Positions 11,801-22,043 of a DNA stretch of 39,860 bases are shown piece after piece (the stretch's first letter is position 1; each line of letters starts with the position of its first letter). The notes under the pieces were generated by a model. It made no database searches and had not been told where the DNA came from. It saw nothing but the letters and a program-made list of their open reading frames with translations. Origin of the DNA: Chloromonas sp. AAM2 (Eukaryota; Chlorophyta; Chlorophyceae; Chlamydomonadales; Chlamydomonadaceae); the NCBI GenBank assembly GCA_004335635.1, contig QAXH01004114.1, forward strand, positions 1 to 39,860, read 5' to 3'. The position numbers and the translations under genes were made by a program.

Positions 11801-14443
11801 AGCTGTAGCTGGGGGAGTACAGGCTGATGCAGCAGTGGCCGATGCAGCGGTAGCTGGTGCAGTACTGGCTGATGCAGCAGTAGCTAGTGCAGCACATGCT
11901 GGTGCAGCAGTAGCTGATGCAGCTGTAGCTGGGGGAGCACAGGCTGATGCAGCAGTGGCCGATGCAGCGGTAGCTGGTGCAGCACTGGCTGATGCAGCAG
12001 TAGCTAGTGCAGCACATGCTGGTGCAGCAGTAGCTGGTGGAGCACAAATTGTTGCAACACAGGCTGATTCAGCACTAACTGGTGCAGCAGTTGCTGATGC
12101 AGCACAGGCTGGTGCAGCAGTAGCTGATGCAGCGCAGGCTGATGCAGCAGTAGCTAGTGCAGCACAGGCTGGTGCAGCAGTAGCTGGTGCAGCACAGGCT
12201 GATGCAGCAGTAGCTAATGCAGCCCAGGCTGGTGCAACAACAGCACTGCATTTATCGCCTCCCTTTAAGAAGCCAGCCATTGCCCCAGTCGCAAATATGC
12301 CCAACAATCATGAGCTGCCGTCCACTGCACCAGTCCTGACCATGCCTTCCACCTCTGGACAGCCACCAGCGCTTCACGCAGCAACCCCTCTAAGCATTGA
12401 GCCAGCTACAAATCTGCTCGGTACTTCCACGCAGGCTGATGCAGAACCAGCATCAAATGCTGCAACTCGTTCAGAGCAGCCATGCACTGCAACAGTATCC
12501 CAGACACCCAGCAAGCCACACCTGGACGCACGCAACCCTCATGGTGCACGCTGTGGCACAAGCCTACAAGGAAATAGGCATGCTGGCACGCCAGACGATC
12601 AGCAGCCCCGTAGAGCCTCGGCCCCAGGCACAAATGACCGCAATCCTGTCAGGGATCCAAGGCGCAGTCCAAGCCTGACTGACTACCGCAGCCCTCAAAG
12701 AGGTCAGAGGCGCAGCCGTAGCCCACCTGACTACCTAAGCCCGGGTGAAATTGATAGGCGCGGGGACAGTCGCAGCCCTGCTCCATGCCGAAGGCGAACA
12801 ACCAGCCACAGCCCGGCAGGCAACTTTCGTAGCCCAGATTCACGGCACTGTTACAGCATACCAAACCGCAGCTCGGCTGCTGACAAGTGGGAAAGGCAAA
12901 GGCGAAGCCGCTGCAGGGATGGGCGCAGCCGCAGCCCGAGCAGAGATAGGCACAGGCGAAGTCCCTGCAGGGATGGGCACAGTCGCAGCCCGGGCAGAGA
13001 TAGGCACAGGCGAAGCCCCTGCAGGGATGGGCACAGCCGCAGCCCGGGCAGAGAGAGGCACAGGCGAAGCCCCTGCAGGGATAGGCGCAGTCACAGCGAC
13101 AGAAGCTACCACTGGGGCCACGAGCCTCGCCATCACAGCGATGGCGGCAGCCAGGGAATGCCTGTGCTGCCACCGAGCTCAACATTCCAGCAGCCCGCAA
13201 ATGCCTCAAGCTATGCACCACCGGCCACGTCAGCACGTGCACCTTATCAAAGGAACATGGGTTTTCCAGGCAGCTTACCATACGCAGGCAGAAACAGCAA
13301 CGGCGGCAAAGGTGGCCAGGAATACGGGTGGAATTGGAACGCACCCACATCCGGTCAAGGTGCACCAATGCAGGAACCCATTGGCGATGATAACAGGAAC
13401 GGCTCACATGCACATTCATCTGGACACGGGCAGCCAAACCCTCATGGCTGCTGGCCATCCTTCCCACCGAACCCTCAACCATTTCCTCAGCCAGGGAATA
13501 ATCACAATGGAGCAAGGTACTCTGGCCATGCACATGGGAACTATGATGATACACCCATGACGCATGGGGGCGGCTCGTTGAATGGGCACATGGACAACAC
13601 GGACCATGTGAATCATGAGGGCGGCTATGGCCTGGAGCCTGGGAATCACAGGCGCTCTGAACCAGGCAAGGAACGGTTAACATTGACAACAGCGCCTAGG
13701 TTCTCCATACGAGCCGTACTAGAGCACGTATTCAGACACGGCTTCTTATGCAACCATCTTGTGTGGGCCAAAGCGTAGCAGCACACTTGAGTCAGCCATG
13801 CTACGGAGGCGCACGTATGGTGTGCTTGTTTGCTTAACGTCTGGCATGGCAGCTATGACGCTCAGTGCTGTCCATCATGGTTTGAGCTCGCTTGCTTCGT
13901 GGCTTGTAAGTAATTCGTTGGCATCTTGTCTTGTGTCCCATTTGCAGGCAGTGGCGACGACATGGAGACGAGCGAGGGCGATGAAGAGCAAGGCTCTGGG
14001 CGGCAGGACGATAGAAGGCACGAGCGACATCGCGAGGGCCAGAACCAGCAAAGACACGGCCGTGACAGGGGCAGGTCTCAAGCCGGCCCGTTGACACATG
14101 AAGAAAACGACAAGCTGTTTCACCTGGTGAATTCTGCTCGGTCGCCCCGTGACATCTGTGTGCTTTTGGCCGTGCAGCACCTGGCACAATTGACCTCAAC
14201 ACGCAGCCGGGGCGTGAATCAGAGGCTCCCGCCACACCACGAGCTTGCAGCAACTCTGGGTCAAGTGGTGAGCAGGCGTGCAGGTAATGCTTATGCAGAC
14301 ATGGGGAAGATGCAGGGACTACTGTCGATGCTGAGGCGGGAGCGTCTGGTGAGGGTTCAGGATCTTGACCACGGGCAACAAGAGGTCCAACTGGTCATGG
14401 AGGAACTTCGTGCATGGGGTGTGTGGCAGCACGGTAGGCTGTA
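5845..14443 (+). CDS. Copy B: giant coiled-coil, RS and Ala-repeat family protein
   Basis: Joined in phase: exons 5845-5895, 6107-6168, 6396-6972, 7250-7420, 8032-8157, 8571-9951, 10453 to an unresolved donor (between about 13308 and 13700), and a last exon from 13948 or 13952 to TAG at 14443. The start MDQAEFPWEAL resembles the start of copy C. Exon 2 ends D-D-Q-E-I-N-R. Exon 3 (residues about 38-230) is a long Ala/Gln coiled coil, and exons 4-5 are more coil. Exon 6 (330-790) has basic SR-like, poly-Ser and Gly/Val-repeat parts. Exon 7 holds the Ala-pentad repeat, an RS domain and a Gly/Asn/His/Pro tail. The last exon encodes a globular domain shared with copy C. The intron after exon 4 appears to use a GC donor (AAG/GCGAGT), the only choice I found that keeps phase 0. 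The ATG at 5845 was chosen by match to copy C. Role unknown, possibly nuclear. Confidence 0.75.
6396..6972 (+). other. Coiled-coil exon 3 of copy B
   Basis: This exon encodes about 192 residues almost free of Pro and Gly, rich in Ala, Gln, Glu and Arg, with heptad Leu spacing: a long parallel coiled coil is expected. It contains the family module H-R-Q-H-A-E-A-A followed by D-A-Q-A-T-I-T-Q-L-Q-Q, also found in D and E. It begins with the split-Arg codon and L-Y-D-D-L, matching L-H-E-E-L in C. Confidence 0.8.
7421..8031 (+). other. Intron 4 of copy B with a GC donor
   Basis: The upstream exon stays coding to E-E-K-K-K and the downstream exon starts after GCGCAG at 8032, both in phase 0. No GT donor in the right phase lies at the boundary, but AAG/GCGAGT does. 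GC..AG introns are a known minor class of spliceosomal intron. No gene is seen within this 611-base interval. Confidence 0.5.
8845..9280 (+). other. SR-like, poly-Ser and Gly/Val-repeat segment of copy B
   Basis: The frame first shows basic R-R-S-P and S-P-S-P repeats, then Ser runs encoded by AGC codons. It next has an acidic patch (E-G-E-L-R-E-G-D) and then a Gly-x-Gly/Val-rich run with GTGGGTGTGGGTGCG-type DNA repeats at about 9178-9275. It is predicted to be disordered. Confidence 0.7.
11386..12238 (+). repeat. Ala-pentad minisatellite in copy B exon 7
   Basis: About 57 tandem 15-base units encode pentads of the form A-(D/G/N/S)-A-A-(V/Q/L), for example A-D-A-A-V and A-G-A-A-Q. Higher-order copies are evident: 11761-11880 and 11881-12000 are nearly identical 120-base blocks, and a GCACAAATTGTTGCAACACA marker recurs at about 11560 and 12040. 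The frame is never broken, so the tract is maintained as coding sequence. It recalls pentapeptide-repeat proteins, but Ala stands where Leu or Phe is normal. Confidence 0.9.
12650..13145 (+). other. RS domain of copy B with a 54-base tandem repeat
   Basis: Dense R-S, S-P and R-D-R dipeptides form a classical RS-type region. CTGCAGGGAT recurs at 12911, 12965, 13019 and 13073, giving a 54-base (18-residue) unit repeated four times with the pattern C-R-D-G-x-S-R-S-P-x-R-x-R-H-R-R-S-P. RS domains are typical of proteins acting in nuclear pre-mRNA processing; here that is inference from composition. Confidence 0.8.
14086..14443 (+). other. C-terminal globular domain of copy B, shared with copy C
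   Basis: About 118 residues start T-H-E-E-N-D-K-L and end at the stop. Positions shared with copy C include V-Q/L-Q-H-L-A, R-G/V-V-G/N, E-L-x-A-x-L-G, A-x-x-A-Y, a L-L/S-x-L-x-R-x-x-L-V-R core, a D-x-x-H-G-Q-Q motif and a final L-R-x-W. Unlike the preceding low-complexity tail it looks folded. The helix-helix-strand-like order could be a winged helix; I do not recognise the family. Confidence 0.7.
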
Positions 14444-15975
14444 GACGCAGATGCAGTCGTCAAACAATGAGAGCGCTGGCATGTCTTTCCACTTTACGGT
14501 TGCGCCTGTTTTTCCGGCCAGGTGATGCTTTAGAGCAGCTATGATTTGTCAAGCGCCTAGCAGTGCGGTTTGAAAAAACTGGCTCAGCCACATTTTGCCT
14601 TGGCTGTATGCTGGCTTGGCTCTGTGTTGGCTTGGCTTTTTGCTGAATCGGCTTGGCACCTGGGTTCTAGCGATTGTACTTTTGGTGTCAGTGGATGGTA
14701 ACCAAGGCCTCTGTGGGTCTTTTTTGTGCCATGCATGCTTCACAGAAGAACTACGGAATAAAGTGTGAATTAGAGCCAAAGCTAACAGCACTTGGTGTAA
14801 ACGGCAGGAGGTCTTCAAAGGGCAAAGTGTGTTCCTTTTGATAGCAGAGTAAGCACCGAGCACAATCCTCAGGTTGTGTGAAACACTATGTTTATCAACC
14901 AGTGCAAGTGAATCCTCTGCCTCATGGATTGGGCTCACTTGTCAAATCGCGAACAAGATGCCTTGTCGCTTTTGGCTGATTGAACTTGTGGCTAGCTCAG
15001 TAATGCACCTGGTTCCATGAAGTGTAACACTAAACAGGTATTTGTAGCTGCATGATTGTCGCAAAACATTGGCGTGTGGCTGTAAATCGACACCGTCAGA
15101 GTGAAGTAACGTCATATGGCAAAACTTGCATGGGAGCGCGGCTGCTGCTCTGGCAGAGGTCGTGAAGTGCAAAGGTCAGCTTGTGGTGGATGTATCCAAG
15201 AGAGGGGCAGCTGAAATTTGCATGCTTCAAGTAGGGTTGAGGATGAGATGCCTGCAACCTGAACAGCTCGTGGACCACTTGCTGCTGTCATGCCCGCGAA
15301 TCCAGTTTTGAATGCGGGCGAACACATTCTCTTGGCCGGGGGGTGAATGTAGCATTTTAAGCTTGTGCTTGTGATACGTAAGCTTGGTCTTATGTGTGAA
15401 TGCTCCTATGCTTGTGCATGGGCGTGTAGATCCGTGCGTTATGCATGGAGTGACTCGTCCGGCATTGCCCAGGGGTGCGGCAATGGACGCTGCAATAGAG
15501 GACAATGCTGGCGGTTAAGAGAGCCGTCATGGGGTGTGAGTCCCCTTACAAACGCAACCCTGAACACTGATCGGATCTTGGGCCGGTTGGAAGTAGGGAC
15601 TGTCACTGTAGGGTTGAGGTGCTCCGTCAGCAATCCAACAATTCTTATTCATGGCCGTGACATTAGAAATGTGTGTGGTGGAGCAAGCCATCGAGTTCGC
15701 CACGGAATTGATGGCAGTTTATTTCGCAAGTCATCCTAAGCGCATGACAGTTGAAATAAACTTTCGCACCGACAAGCGTTTCACACATGTCACGACGTTG
15801 TCGCAAGCCTGGGGCTCATCAAAGAGACTATGTATTTCAAAGAGATACTTTCTGGTTGAAGCGGCCGTCGCCAAGTATATGAACAATTGATTGCCGGTTC
15901 CGAAATTGGTTGCCGGGCTGAGGCAAAGCACAACATCCGGCTTGGATCAGCCCGTGGGGCGAAGCCTTGGTCATC
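14444..15975. other. Spacer between copies B and C
   Basis: A TGTAA at 14796-14800 could be the poly(A) signal of copy B. The rest shows no exon chain that joins in phase and none of the dispersed repeat. Short plus- and minus-strand frames (up to about 140 codons) have no recognisable motif. The promoter of copy C should lie here, but I see no clear TATA element. Confidence 0.5.
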
Positions 15976-18900
15976 ATGGATAAGGCTGAACCGGGCATGG
16001 TGCCAGAAGCGGAAGGAACCGCACCATGGCAGGAATTGGTCATACTGAGGCAGGAGGTACGTGCCAGCCATGTCATGCGCAGATACTGCGATTGCGGCTG
16101 GAGCCAGGGTGTCCATGCGTTACAGTTCCTCGGCTCAAACTTTCATGGAAAAATCTCAGTGCTCTTGCAGGTTGCTGGTCTGAAGCATGTCATTCAGACT
16201 ATGCAGGACGCCCATGGGCAGGAGCTTGCTAACATCCAAGACGTTGACGATCAGGAGTTCAACAGGTGAGCCACCCTACATGCAGCATGTCTGATATTGT
16301 GGGGCTTTGGCATGGATGTGAGAGTTGGTACAAGATTGCTCATGACATCCCTAGGAGTGTCCTGAGCTTCCAGATTTGATCGACTGCAACCACACCCGAA
16401 AGGCCGACGGTGCCCTGGCAGCCCAACTAGGTTTTACTTACTACTGTACGTTGTCAGGGAACCGTCAGATGACCATTTTGGTGAGACGTTTCTGCGACTA
16501 CTGATGCACGTGTGCCTGTTTCAGGCTACACGAGGAGTTAAGAAGCCTTCATGGTCAGCTGCATGAGGCACGTCGAGAAATCCCAGCCCCTGAGGCTGCC
16601 CCTGCAGCACTTGGCACGGAGCTAGCAGAAGCTATTCAGAGGGAAGATCAAGCACAGCAGCGTGCAGATGCAGCACAGGGCCATGCGACCAGTCAGGTAC
16701 AGCTGATGCAGGCTGCATTGAGCCGCATGGGGCAAGATCTGGCGCAAGCCAAGGCAGCCCAGAGGGTCGCCCAAGGGCAAGCAGAGCAAGTTATGCAGCA
16801 GCTGGTGCTGGAGCGGCAGCAGGCAGCGGAGGAAGCTGCCCAGCTGGTGGCCAGTGTGCAAGCGCAGGCGAAACATGAATATTCGCAGAAGCTGACACGG
16901 CTGGAGCAGCAGCTTACAGCGCAGGCTGCCTGCCAGGTGTCAGAGGCCAAGCAGCGAGTTGCGGATAAGGCGGGCCAGGAGCTGTATGTGAGACACAGGG
17001 AAGGGCAAGCCTAGGGTCAGGGTATTGTGGACACAGAGACAGGTCATGTGTTAGTAGGTGGCTTTGTGCACATTTGAACAGCATGTGATCGTGGCTTGTG
17101 CACATCCGTTAAACGTGTCTCATGTGCACAACGTACATGGAATTCCCCGTGTGCCCCACCCTTGTACGTGCCCCCGTTTGGCTTGCTAGCATTGAGGCTT
17201 TCGTATCGCAGGTTATTCACGCACCATGGTGGTCTCGAGAATTGCTGGTTGTATGCACATGCACGTCACGTTTGTTGCCACTGTCAAGTAATATCACAGG
17301 CTGTTGTTCAGGTCATGACCAGCGCCCAGTGTATCATGCCTTTCATATGAGTGCAATGCATTTTTAAACTGACAGAAACCATGCACACATGCAAAAAAAG
17401 CACACGCGCAAGAAATAAAGTTTGCCAGTTCTGGAACTTTTCTGTGGTGCATAATGCACATTTTGCTCGTCATGTGGCACACTCATGCGCTGCAGGCGCT
17501 TCTGCAGCATATTCAAGTTCTGAAGCAAAATGAGATTCAGCTCGCCGGGCAAGTGACGCGCCTGCTGCAGCAGGTAGGCTACCCGGGCACACTGGGTAGG
17601 GAGCACACGTGTGGTGAGCATGGAGTAGGCAGCGCTAGGTAGGGTGTGTCCTGCAGCAAAGGTGATCTTGTTTGGTCGAGCGGTTGAGGGACTGGACTGG
17701 CAGCAGGCCTCCAGGGGAGACATTTGAATGGATGGCATGGTGTTCGACACAAGTGGCCGGGCGCATGGTGTAGTGGTGTGTATGGTGTAGTCAGTGATAC
17801 ACTTGTGTGGTGGAACTAGCAGGTGCTGGCGGATTGAGCAAGTGTTTGGCGAATTTAGCAAGTGAGGTCGGCAACATGCATACAGCTTGAACTGCATGCA
17901 TGGCTGCGAGAGCTGTTATGATTGGTTGACAGGGCATGGGCGCGACGCAAGCATGCATGATATGTGCAGGGTGGTTCCGTGTGTGTGGGTGCACTAGGCT
18001 TTGGTCTTGCTGGCTGCTTGTCAACACAGGCTCAGTAGTTGGTGGTGTGAATTGTCTGCTTGCACCAGGCCCGTTCCTGCTTTGATTGCACATCTGAAGA
18101 CCAGGTTTCAACCAGGTTACAGAATGTGAGGCATGCTTGCTTTCTTGATGGCTGCTGACAGGTGGAAGATCTGCATGCCAAGCTCAAGGAAGGCGACCAG
18201 CTAGCGGCATTGTGCAAGCACATGCCAGCCGTTCAGGCCGTGCACACACAGGCAGCACCAAAAGACCTGGCATCTGCACGCCGTCATGAAACGGACACCA
18301 CAGTAGAGGCAGAGTCTGTGTTTGGCACAGTAACAGTAGCACCGGTGACAGAACCAGTGACAGCGGCTGCTGTGCCTGTTACTGTGACGGCAGATGCATC
18401 AGCACTACCTGTCACTGTTGATGCATCATCAGCGTTTGCAGCCACGGCACCAGCTGCTATGGCCGTCACAGCAACAGCAGCTTCAGCAGCAGCGCAGGAA
18501 GATACGCCTGTTGCAGCGGTTGATACACCTACATCTGCCAATGGTGGTTGCGTGAGTGATCCGATGATTGCAGATGCTGACATTCCAAATCACGAGCAGG
18601 CGCTGCTAAAGTGTGGTGACATGTCTCCCAGCAGCAGTGCAGAACGCATCAGCAGTTATGTCACAGAGGGGAATGTATGCATTCAGCCTGGTGATGAGCA
18701 GCAGCAGCAGAGGCCTGACGGTGACGGTGATGCAGTGATGATTGATAGACCTGGATTGAGAACTGATGTCCCTCCCAGCATGGCCCCTGGGAGCGGCAAT
18801 GCAGTTGATGACAGCATGGTGATGGCTACGGAGGAGGGTGGGCAAGCGACCACCACTGCAGTTCCTGTTGCTACAACACTGACGGAGACATCATCACCAG

Positions 18901-21900
18901 CAATTGCAAACACCAGCGCTGCTTCAACACAAGCTCTGCTGGCTGGCGGCAAACTGGTACGCGCAGGGCTTTTGCAGCGAGACGACACCGTCGAGGTTCA
19001 TGTACAGCTAATCGTGGACCATCAGAACTCGGACGCCATTTTTCTTGCGATTCTGCCTGCCTTTCCCAGAGGCTTGCAAATCGGGGACAGCACAGTGCAT
19101 GCCCTGGCTGGTGATCCCTTCCAGGCTGATCCCGCATTGATTAGGGGTCATCAAGCCTCGCAGCTTTTGCAAGTTAGTCAAGACGGAGTACTTATACAAT
19201 GTGGTCGGAATGGCATGCCTGCACAGCCGGTGCTGCAGCCGACATCAGCTGCGCAGATGGACATGTTGCAAGCAGCTGAGCCCGCAGTCGCAACACTACC
19301 ACAAGCACTATCAATTGCCATGACTGCGGTGGAGCAAGAGCCGGAGCCCATGGCCACAGAGCATCAGAGCATGGGCAGCAAGGTTCCTGCAGTACAGGCT
19401 CAAATGGATGCAGCAGCATGTGCAGTTCCAAACCAGGATGTACATTCAGCCAGTGGTTTAACATCAGGGCTTGAGCTGCAGGATGCTGCACAATCGTTGG
19501 CACTGATCAGGCAGCGCTTGCTGGACGAAGGTGGCCAGCAGCTGCTTGGGGCATCAACAGAGATGACAGTTGCAGAAACGTCTGGTGCTGCAATCCCTGA
19601 GGTGGTCACTCCACCCGCTTCACTTCTTGCTCTTCTCAAGGGCGACGCAGAGGCCGACACTGCAGCAGTAATCGCTGCAACTACCACCAATCGACCAGCT
19701 GACACCATTCCGGAAGCTGGCGCAACTCTTGGCCTTGAACCGATACCTGAGGCCAGCGGCGACGTGTCTCATTTACTTTCTGGCACCGTCGGCAATCCAC
19801 TTGCATCTGCTGCTATGGCAGATAGCATGACTTTGAGCGGCCTGCCTGCATTACTGACTGCGGCCCGCCTGCCCGCCTCCCCGTCTCCCACTGCCCCGCC
19901 TTCCGCTGGGCCCCCGCTAACCACCCCCCGGGGTCACATGCTGATCCGCCCACCGGAGCCATCTGGCAGGGCCACAACGCCCTTGAATGGTCTACTCAGC
20001 CCCACAACTAGGGCAAACACTGGTAGGTCCAGCGGGAGAGGTGGCAGTGAAGATGGTGACGGTGGACTACCAACGGAGGAGCGGCTGGAAGAAGATGCTG
20101 ATGGGCGATGCAAGGTGTGCTGGGAGTATCACAAGAAGCGCATCTGCTGGGTAAAGTACCCCATCAAGTCGCCTACACATTTGAGAAACACATACGCTGC
20201 AAAGCATGACAAGCTGTTCAAGCAACAGCAGCACGAGGTGATGCAGCAGCATGCAACAGGACGCGCAAGTCGCAGCCCATGTCGGCATGGTCGCAGTGCA
20301 TCTCCAACCCATGGTGAGCAAGCCAAGCGAACTCGCAGCAGGCGCAGCAGTCGTAGCCCAATTTGCAGCTCAGGCCGCAGGGCTAGCCGCAGTCCTGACA
20401 GGACACGAACTGCTCTTTACAGCCGCAGCAGCCGTGATAGGAGCCGTGACAGAAGCCGGGATCGCAGCTATGATTTGGGCGGCCATAGGAGCCGAAACCG
20501 GCCTAGAGGAGACACTAGCCCACGAAGGAATCACCGGTACAGCAGCCGGGAGCAGGAGCAATCCCCCCGCGGGATGCTCCCGCTTCGGGACACCGATACG
20601 GTTCGCAAACGGTCAGCAGCAGTGGCTGGATTGTCTGAGTCAGGCCTTACCCGCCCTGCCATCATGCCACCCTTGGGGGCAGATGCAGGGATTGATTACG
20701 ACACTAAGTATCGGTCTATTGCTTCCCCTGGTACGGGTCATGCTGCGCCCAAGCTGCCGCTGTTCCCGGCCACACGCGATAGCAGGGGCGCCAAGGGTTA
20801 CGCCCGAGACCGCACCCCGTCTGCTGTTTTGCGTTCCCCGCATGTGCCGCTGCCCCCGCCGAGCCCGTGGGACGGCTCCACCAGGCCGTACCCTCCCTTG
20901 TACGCAGCCCTGGGAGCCGACAAGTACCTGGGGGCTGATGTAGAGGAGGGTGAGATGACACTACCAAGCCCTGCAGGTGAGGAGGCACTGGAACAGAATT
21001 GCTGCTGATCTAGTCAATCCAGTGTAACTTGCAACAGTCCATTCATGCTATGGGTTGCTGGCCCTGTTCACGTAGCAGAGCTGCGTGTTTTTAAATCACC
21101 TGCGTGTTTGTCACGTGTTTTTGTTAACACATGTTTTCCATTCACCAGGTCAAGTGCATTGGCAAAGACGGGCAGTGTCGCGAGCACCAGGCGGGCCTTG
21201 CTCTGATGTACTACACGTACTGTGTGGCATTTGTCCACCAAACGGCGTGCATCTCCGTTGTCCGTCAATGCCCAACAATGTTCACTCCACATCTTGGCCG
21301 CAGGGCGGGCTAGCCAATCTGGCTACTCTGACCTACGAGCAAGTGACAACAGCTGTCGGCATGCGGCTGGTCTCGGGCCAAACCTGTTCGCTGGAGATGA
21401 CGATGGTGACGACGATGGTGATTACAAGATCGTAGGCCTGGATAAGCGTGCTGCCCGTCATTCGCACCCTATTGAGGACACTCGCCGGGGCGAAAGGCAT
21501 GGTTCTCTGACGCCGATGACACGTGACAGCTATTCGCGACGCTCTGAGGACGGCTCAGGTCCATCCAAGCGTTGGCGTGGCACAGAGGACGCTTCAGACG
21601 CGCCACAACGCGCCTACAGAAGCGAAGACGGCAGCAATGGCGTGCACGCCTTGGACCGTGGCAGCAGCGGCAGCGGCTTGTCTACAGAAGAACACGCCAG
21701 GTTGCATGTGCTCAGTGAGTGTGTTCGAAGGAATAACGTCGACGCCACCACGCTGTGCATGCTGGTGGTGCTGCAGCACCTTGCTTCCTTGGACAAGCCT
21801 CGTGTGGTTGGTGTGCAATGGAAGCTGGGCCCTTACACGGAGTTGGGTGCAGTGCTTGGCAGTTTACTCAACAAGCATGCACAGGATGCGTATTTGAAGG

Positions 21901-22043
21901 CGGGGCGGCTCAAGGAGGTGCTGAGTGCTCTCAGTCAGCGGCACTTGGTGAGGCTGTGCGACAGGGAACATGGACAGCAGCTGGTCGAGTTGGATGTCAA
22001 GGGGCTCAGGCGCTGGCCTCTGTTCCAGAAGGGCATTGTTTGA
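15976..22043 (+). CDS. Copy C: coiled-coil, BED-like zinc motif and RS family protein
   Basis: Six exons join in phase to 1,423 residues: 15976-16056, 16171-16265, 16525-16987, 17496-17573, 18162-20976 and 21304-22043. All introns are GT..AG; donors include CAG/GTGAGC, CAG/GTAGGC and CAG/GTGAGG. The start M-D-K-A-E-P matches copy B. Exon 2 ends D-D-Q-E-F-N-R. Exon 3 (residues about 60-213) is an Ala/Gln coiled coil. Exon 5 has a Thr/Val/Ala-rich part (240-400), a possible folded part (about 500-590), a Cys/His motif (889-921), an RS region (about 938-1042) and a Pro-rich end. The last exon encodes an acidic D-D-D-G linker, then the C-terminal domain shared with copy B (about 1303-1423). The acceptor at 21304 is chosen because it keeps phase and the upstream frame is closed by TGA at 21204. 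Likely nuclear by motifs; molecular role unknown. Confidence 0.82.
16525..16987 (+). other. Coiled-coil exon 3 of copy C
   Basis: About 154 residues, rich in Ala, Gln, Glu and Arg, start at the split Arg codon with L-H-E-E-L-R-S-L. Heptad Leu/Val spacing and few Pro or Gly after the first 40 residues predict a coiled coil. Confidence 0.8.
17384..17434 (+). repeat. Dispersed repeat, copy 4 (shortened), in intron 3 of copy C
   Basis: An A-run at about 17394-17400 and A-rich sequence precede GTTTGCCAGTTCTGG at 17420-17434; the GGACA end is changed to AAC. It lies about 60 bases upstream of the exon 4 acceptor, in the sense orientation, whereas copy 1 is antisense to copy A. Confidence 0.6.
17663..17745 (+). 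repeat. tRNA-like relic (possible SINE head) in intron 4 of copy C
   Basis: TGGTCGAGCGGTTGAGG (17673-17689) fits the pol III A-box pattern T-R-G-Y-N-N-A-R-N-N-G and the D-arm of Ser/Leu tRNAs, including a three-base GTC/GAC stem. About 35 bases on, CATTTGAATGG (17721-17731) resembles a decayed B-box (GGTTCGAATCC). The anticodon stem does not fold properly, so it is not a working tRNA. A tRNA-derived SINE or tRNA pseudogene fits best. Confidence 0.4.
18943..19215 (+). other. Possible folded segment in copy C exon 5
   Basis: Residues about 500-590 change from Thr/Ala-rich filler to balanced composition with alternating hydrophobics (V-E-V-H-V-Q-L-I-V-D, then A-I-F-L-A-I-L-P), followed by charged turns. 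I do not recognise the fold and find no counterpart in copy B. Confidence 0.4.
20109..20207 (+). other. BED-like Cys2-His2 motif in copy C
   Basis: Cys889 and Cys892 (C-K-V-C) are followed by a basic/aromatic stretch, then T-H-L-R-N-T-Y-A-A-K-H-D-K-L-F with His912 and His921. BED zinc fingers have C-x2-C, an aromatic/basic stretch, then N-L-x-x-H-x-x-x-x-H. The L-R...K-H-x-x-L-F part fits well, but Thr replaces the usual first His, so zinc might be held by His912 instead. BED fingers bind DNA and are common in proteins derived from hAT transposases. Confidence 0.5.
20257..20572 (+). other. RS domain of copy C
   Basis: Residues about 938-1042 are dense in S-R-S-P, R-S-S-R and R-D-R-S repeats, with three successive S-R-D-R units. 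The composition matches the RS region of copy B but without the 54-base tandem period, so the two diverged in repeat structure while keeping composition. Confidence 0.75.
21679..22043 (+). other. C-terminal globular domain of copy C, shared with copy B
   Basis: Starts S-T-E-E-H-A-R-L and runs to the stop TGA. It aligns with the end of copy B without large gaps: L-Q-H-L-A, E-L-G-A-V-L-G, A-Q-D-A-Y, L-S-A-L-S-Q-R-H-L-V-R, D-R-E-H-G-Q-Q-L-V. Conservation here is far above that of the preceding tails. Confidence 0.75.

Noticed and set aside
11237..12307. Long minus-strand Ala/Ser/Thr frame of about 356 codons
   Set aside because: It mirrors the 15-base Ala-pentad repeat of copy B, which has no stops in several frames.
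12649..13689. Minus-strand Cys/Gly-rich frame resembling a cysteine-rich protein
   Set aside because: It arises from the 54-base RS repeat read backwards; no splice or start support.
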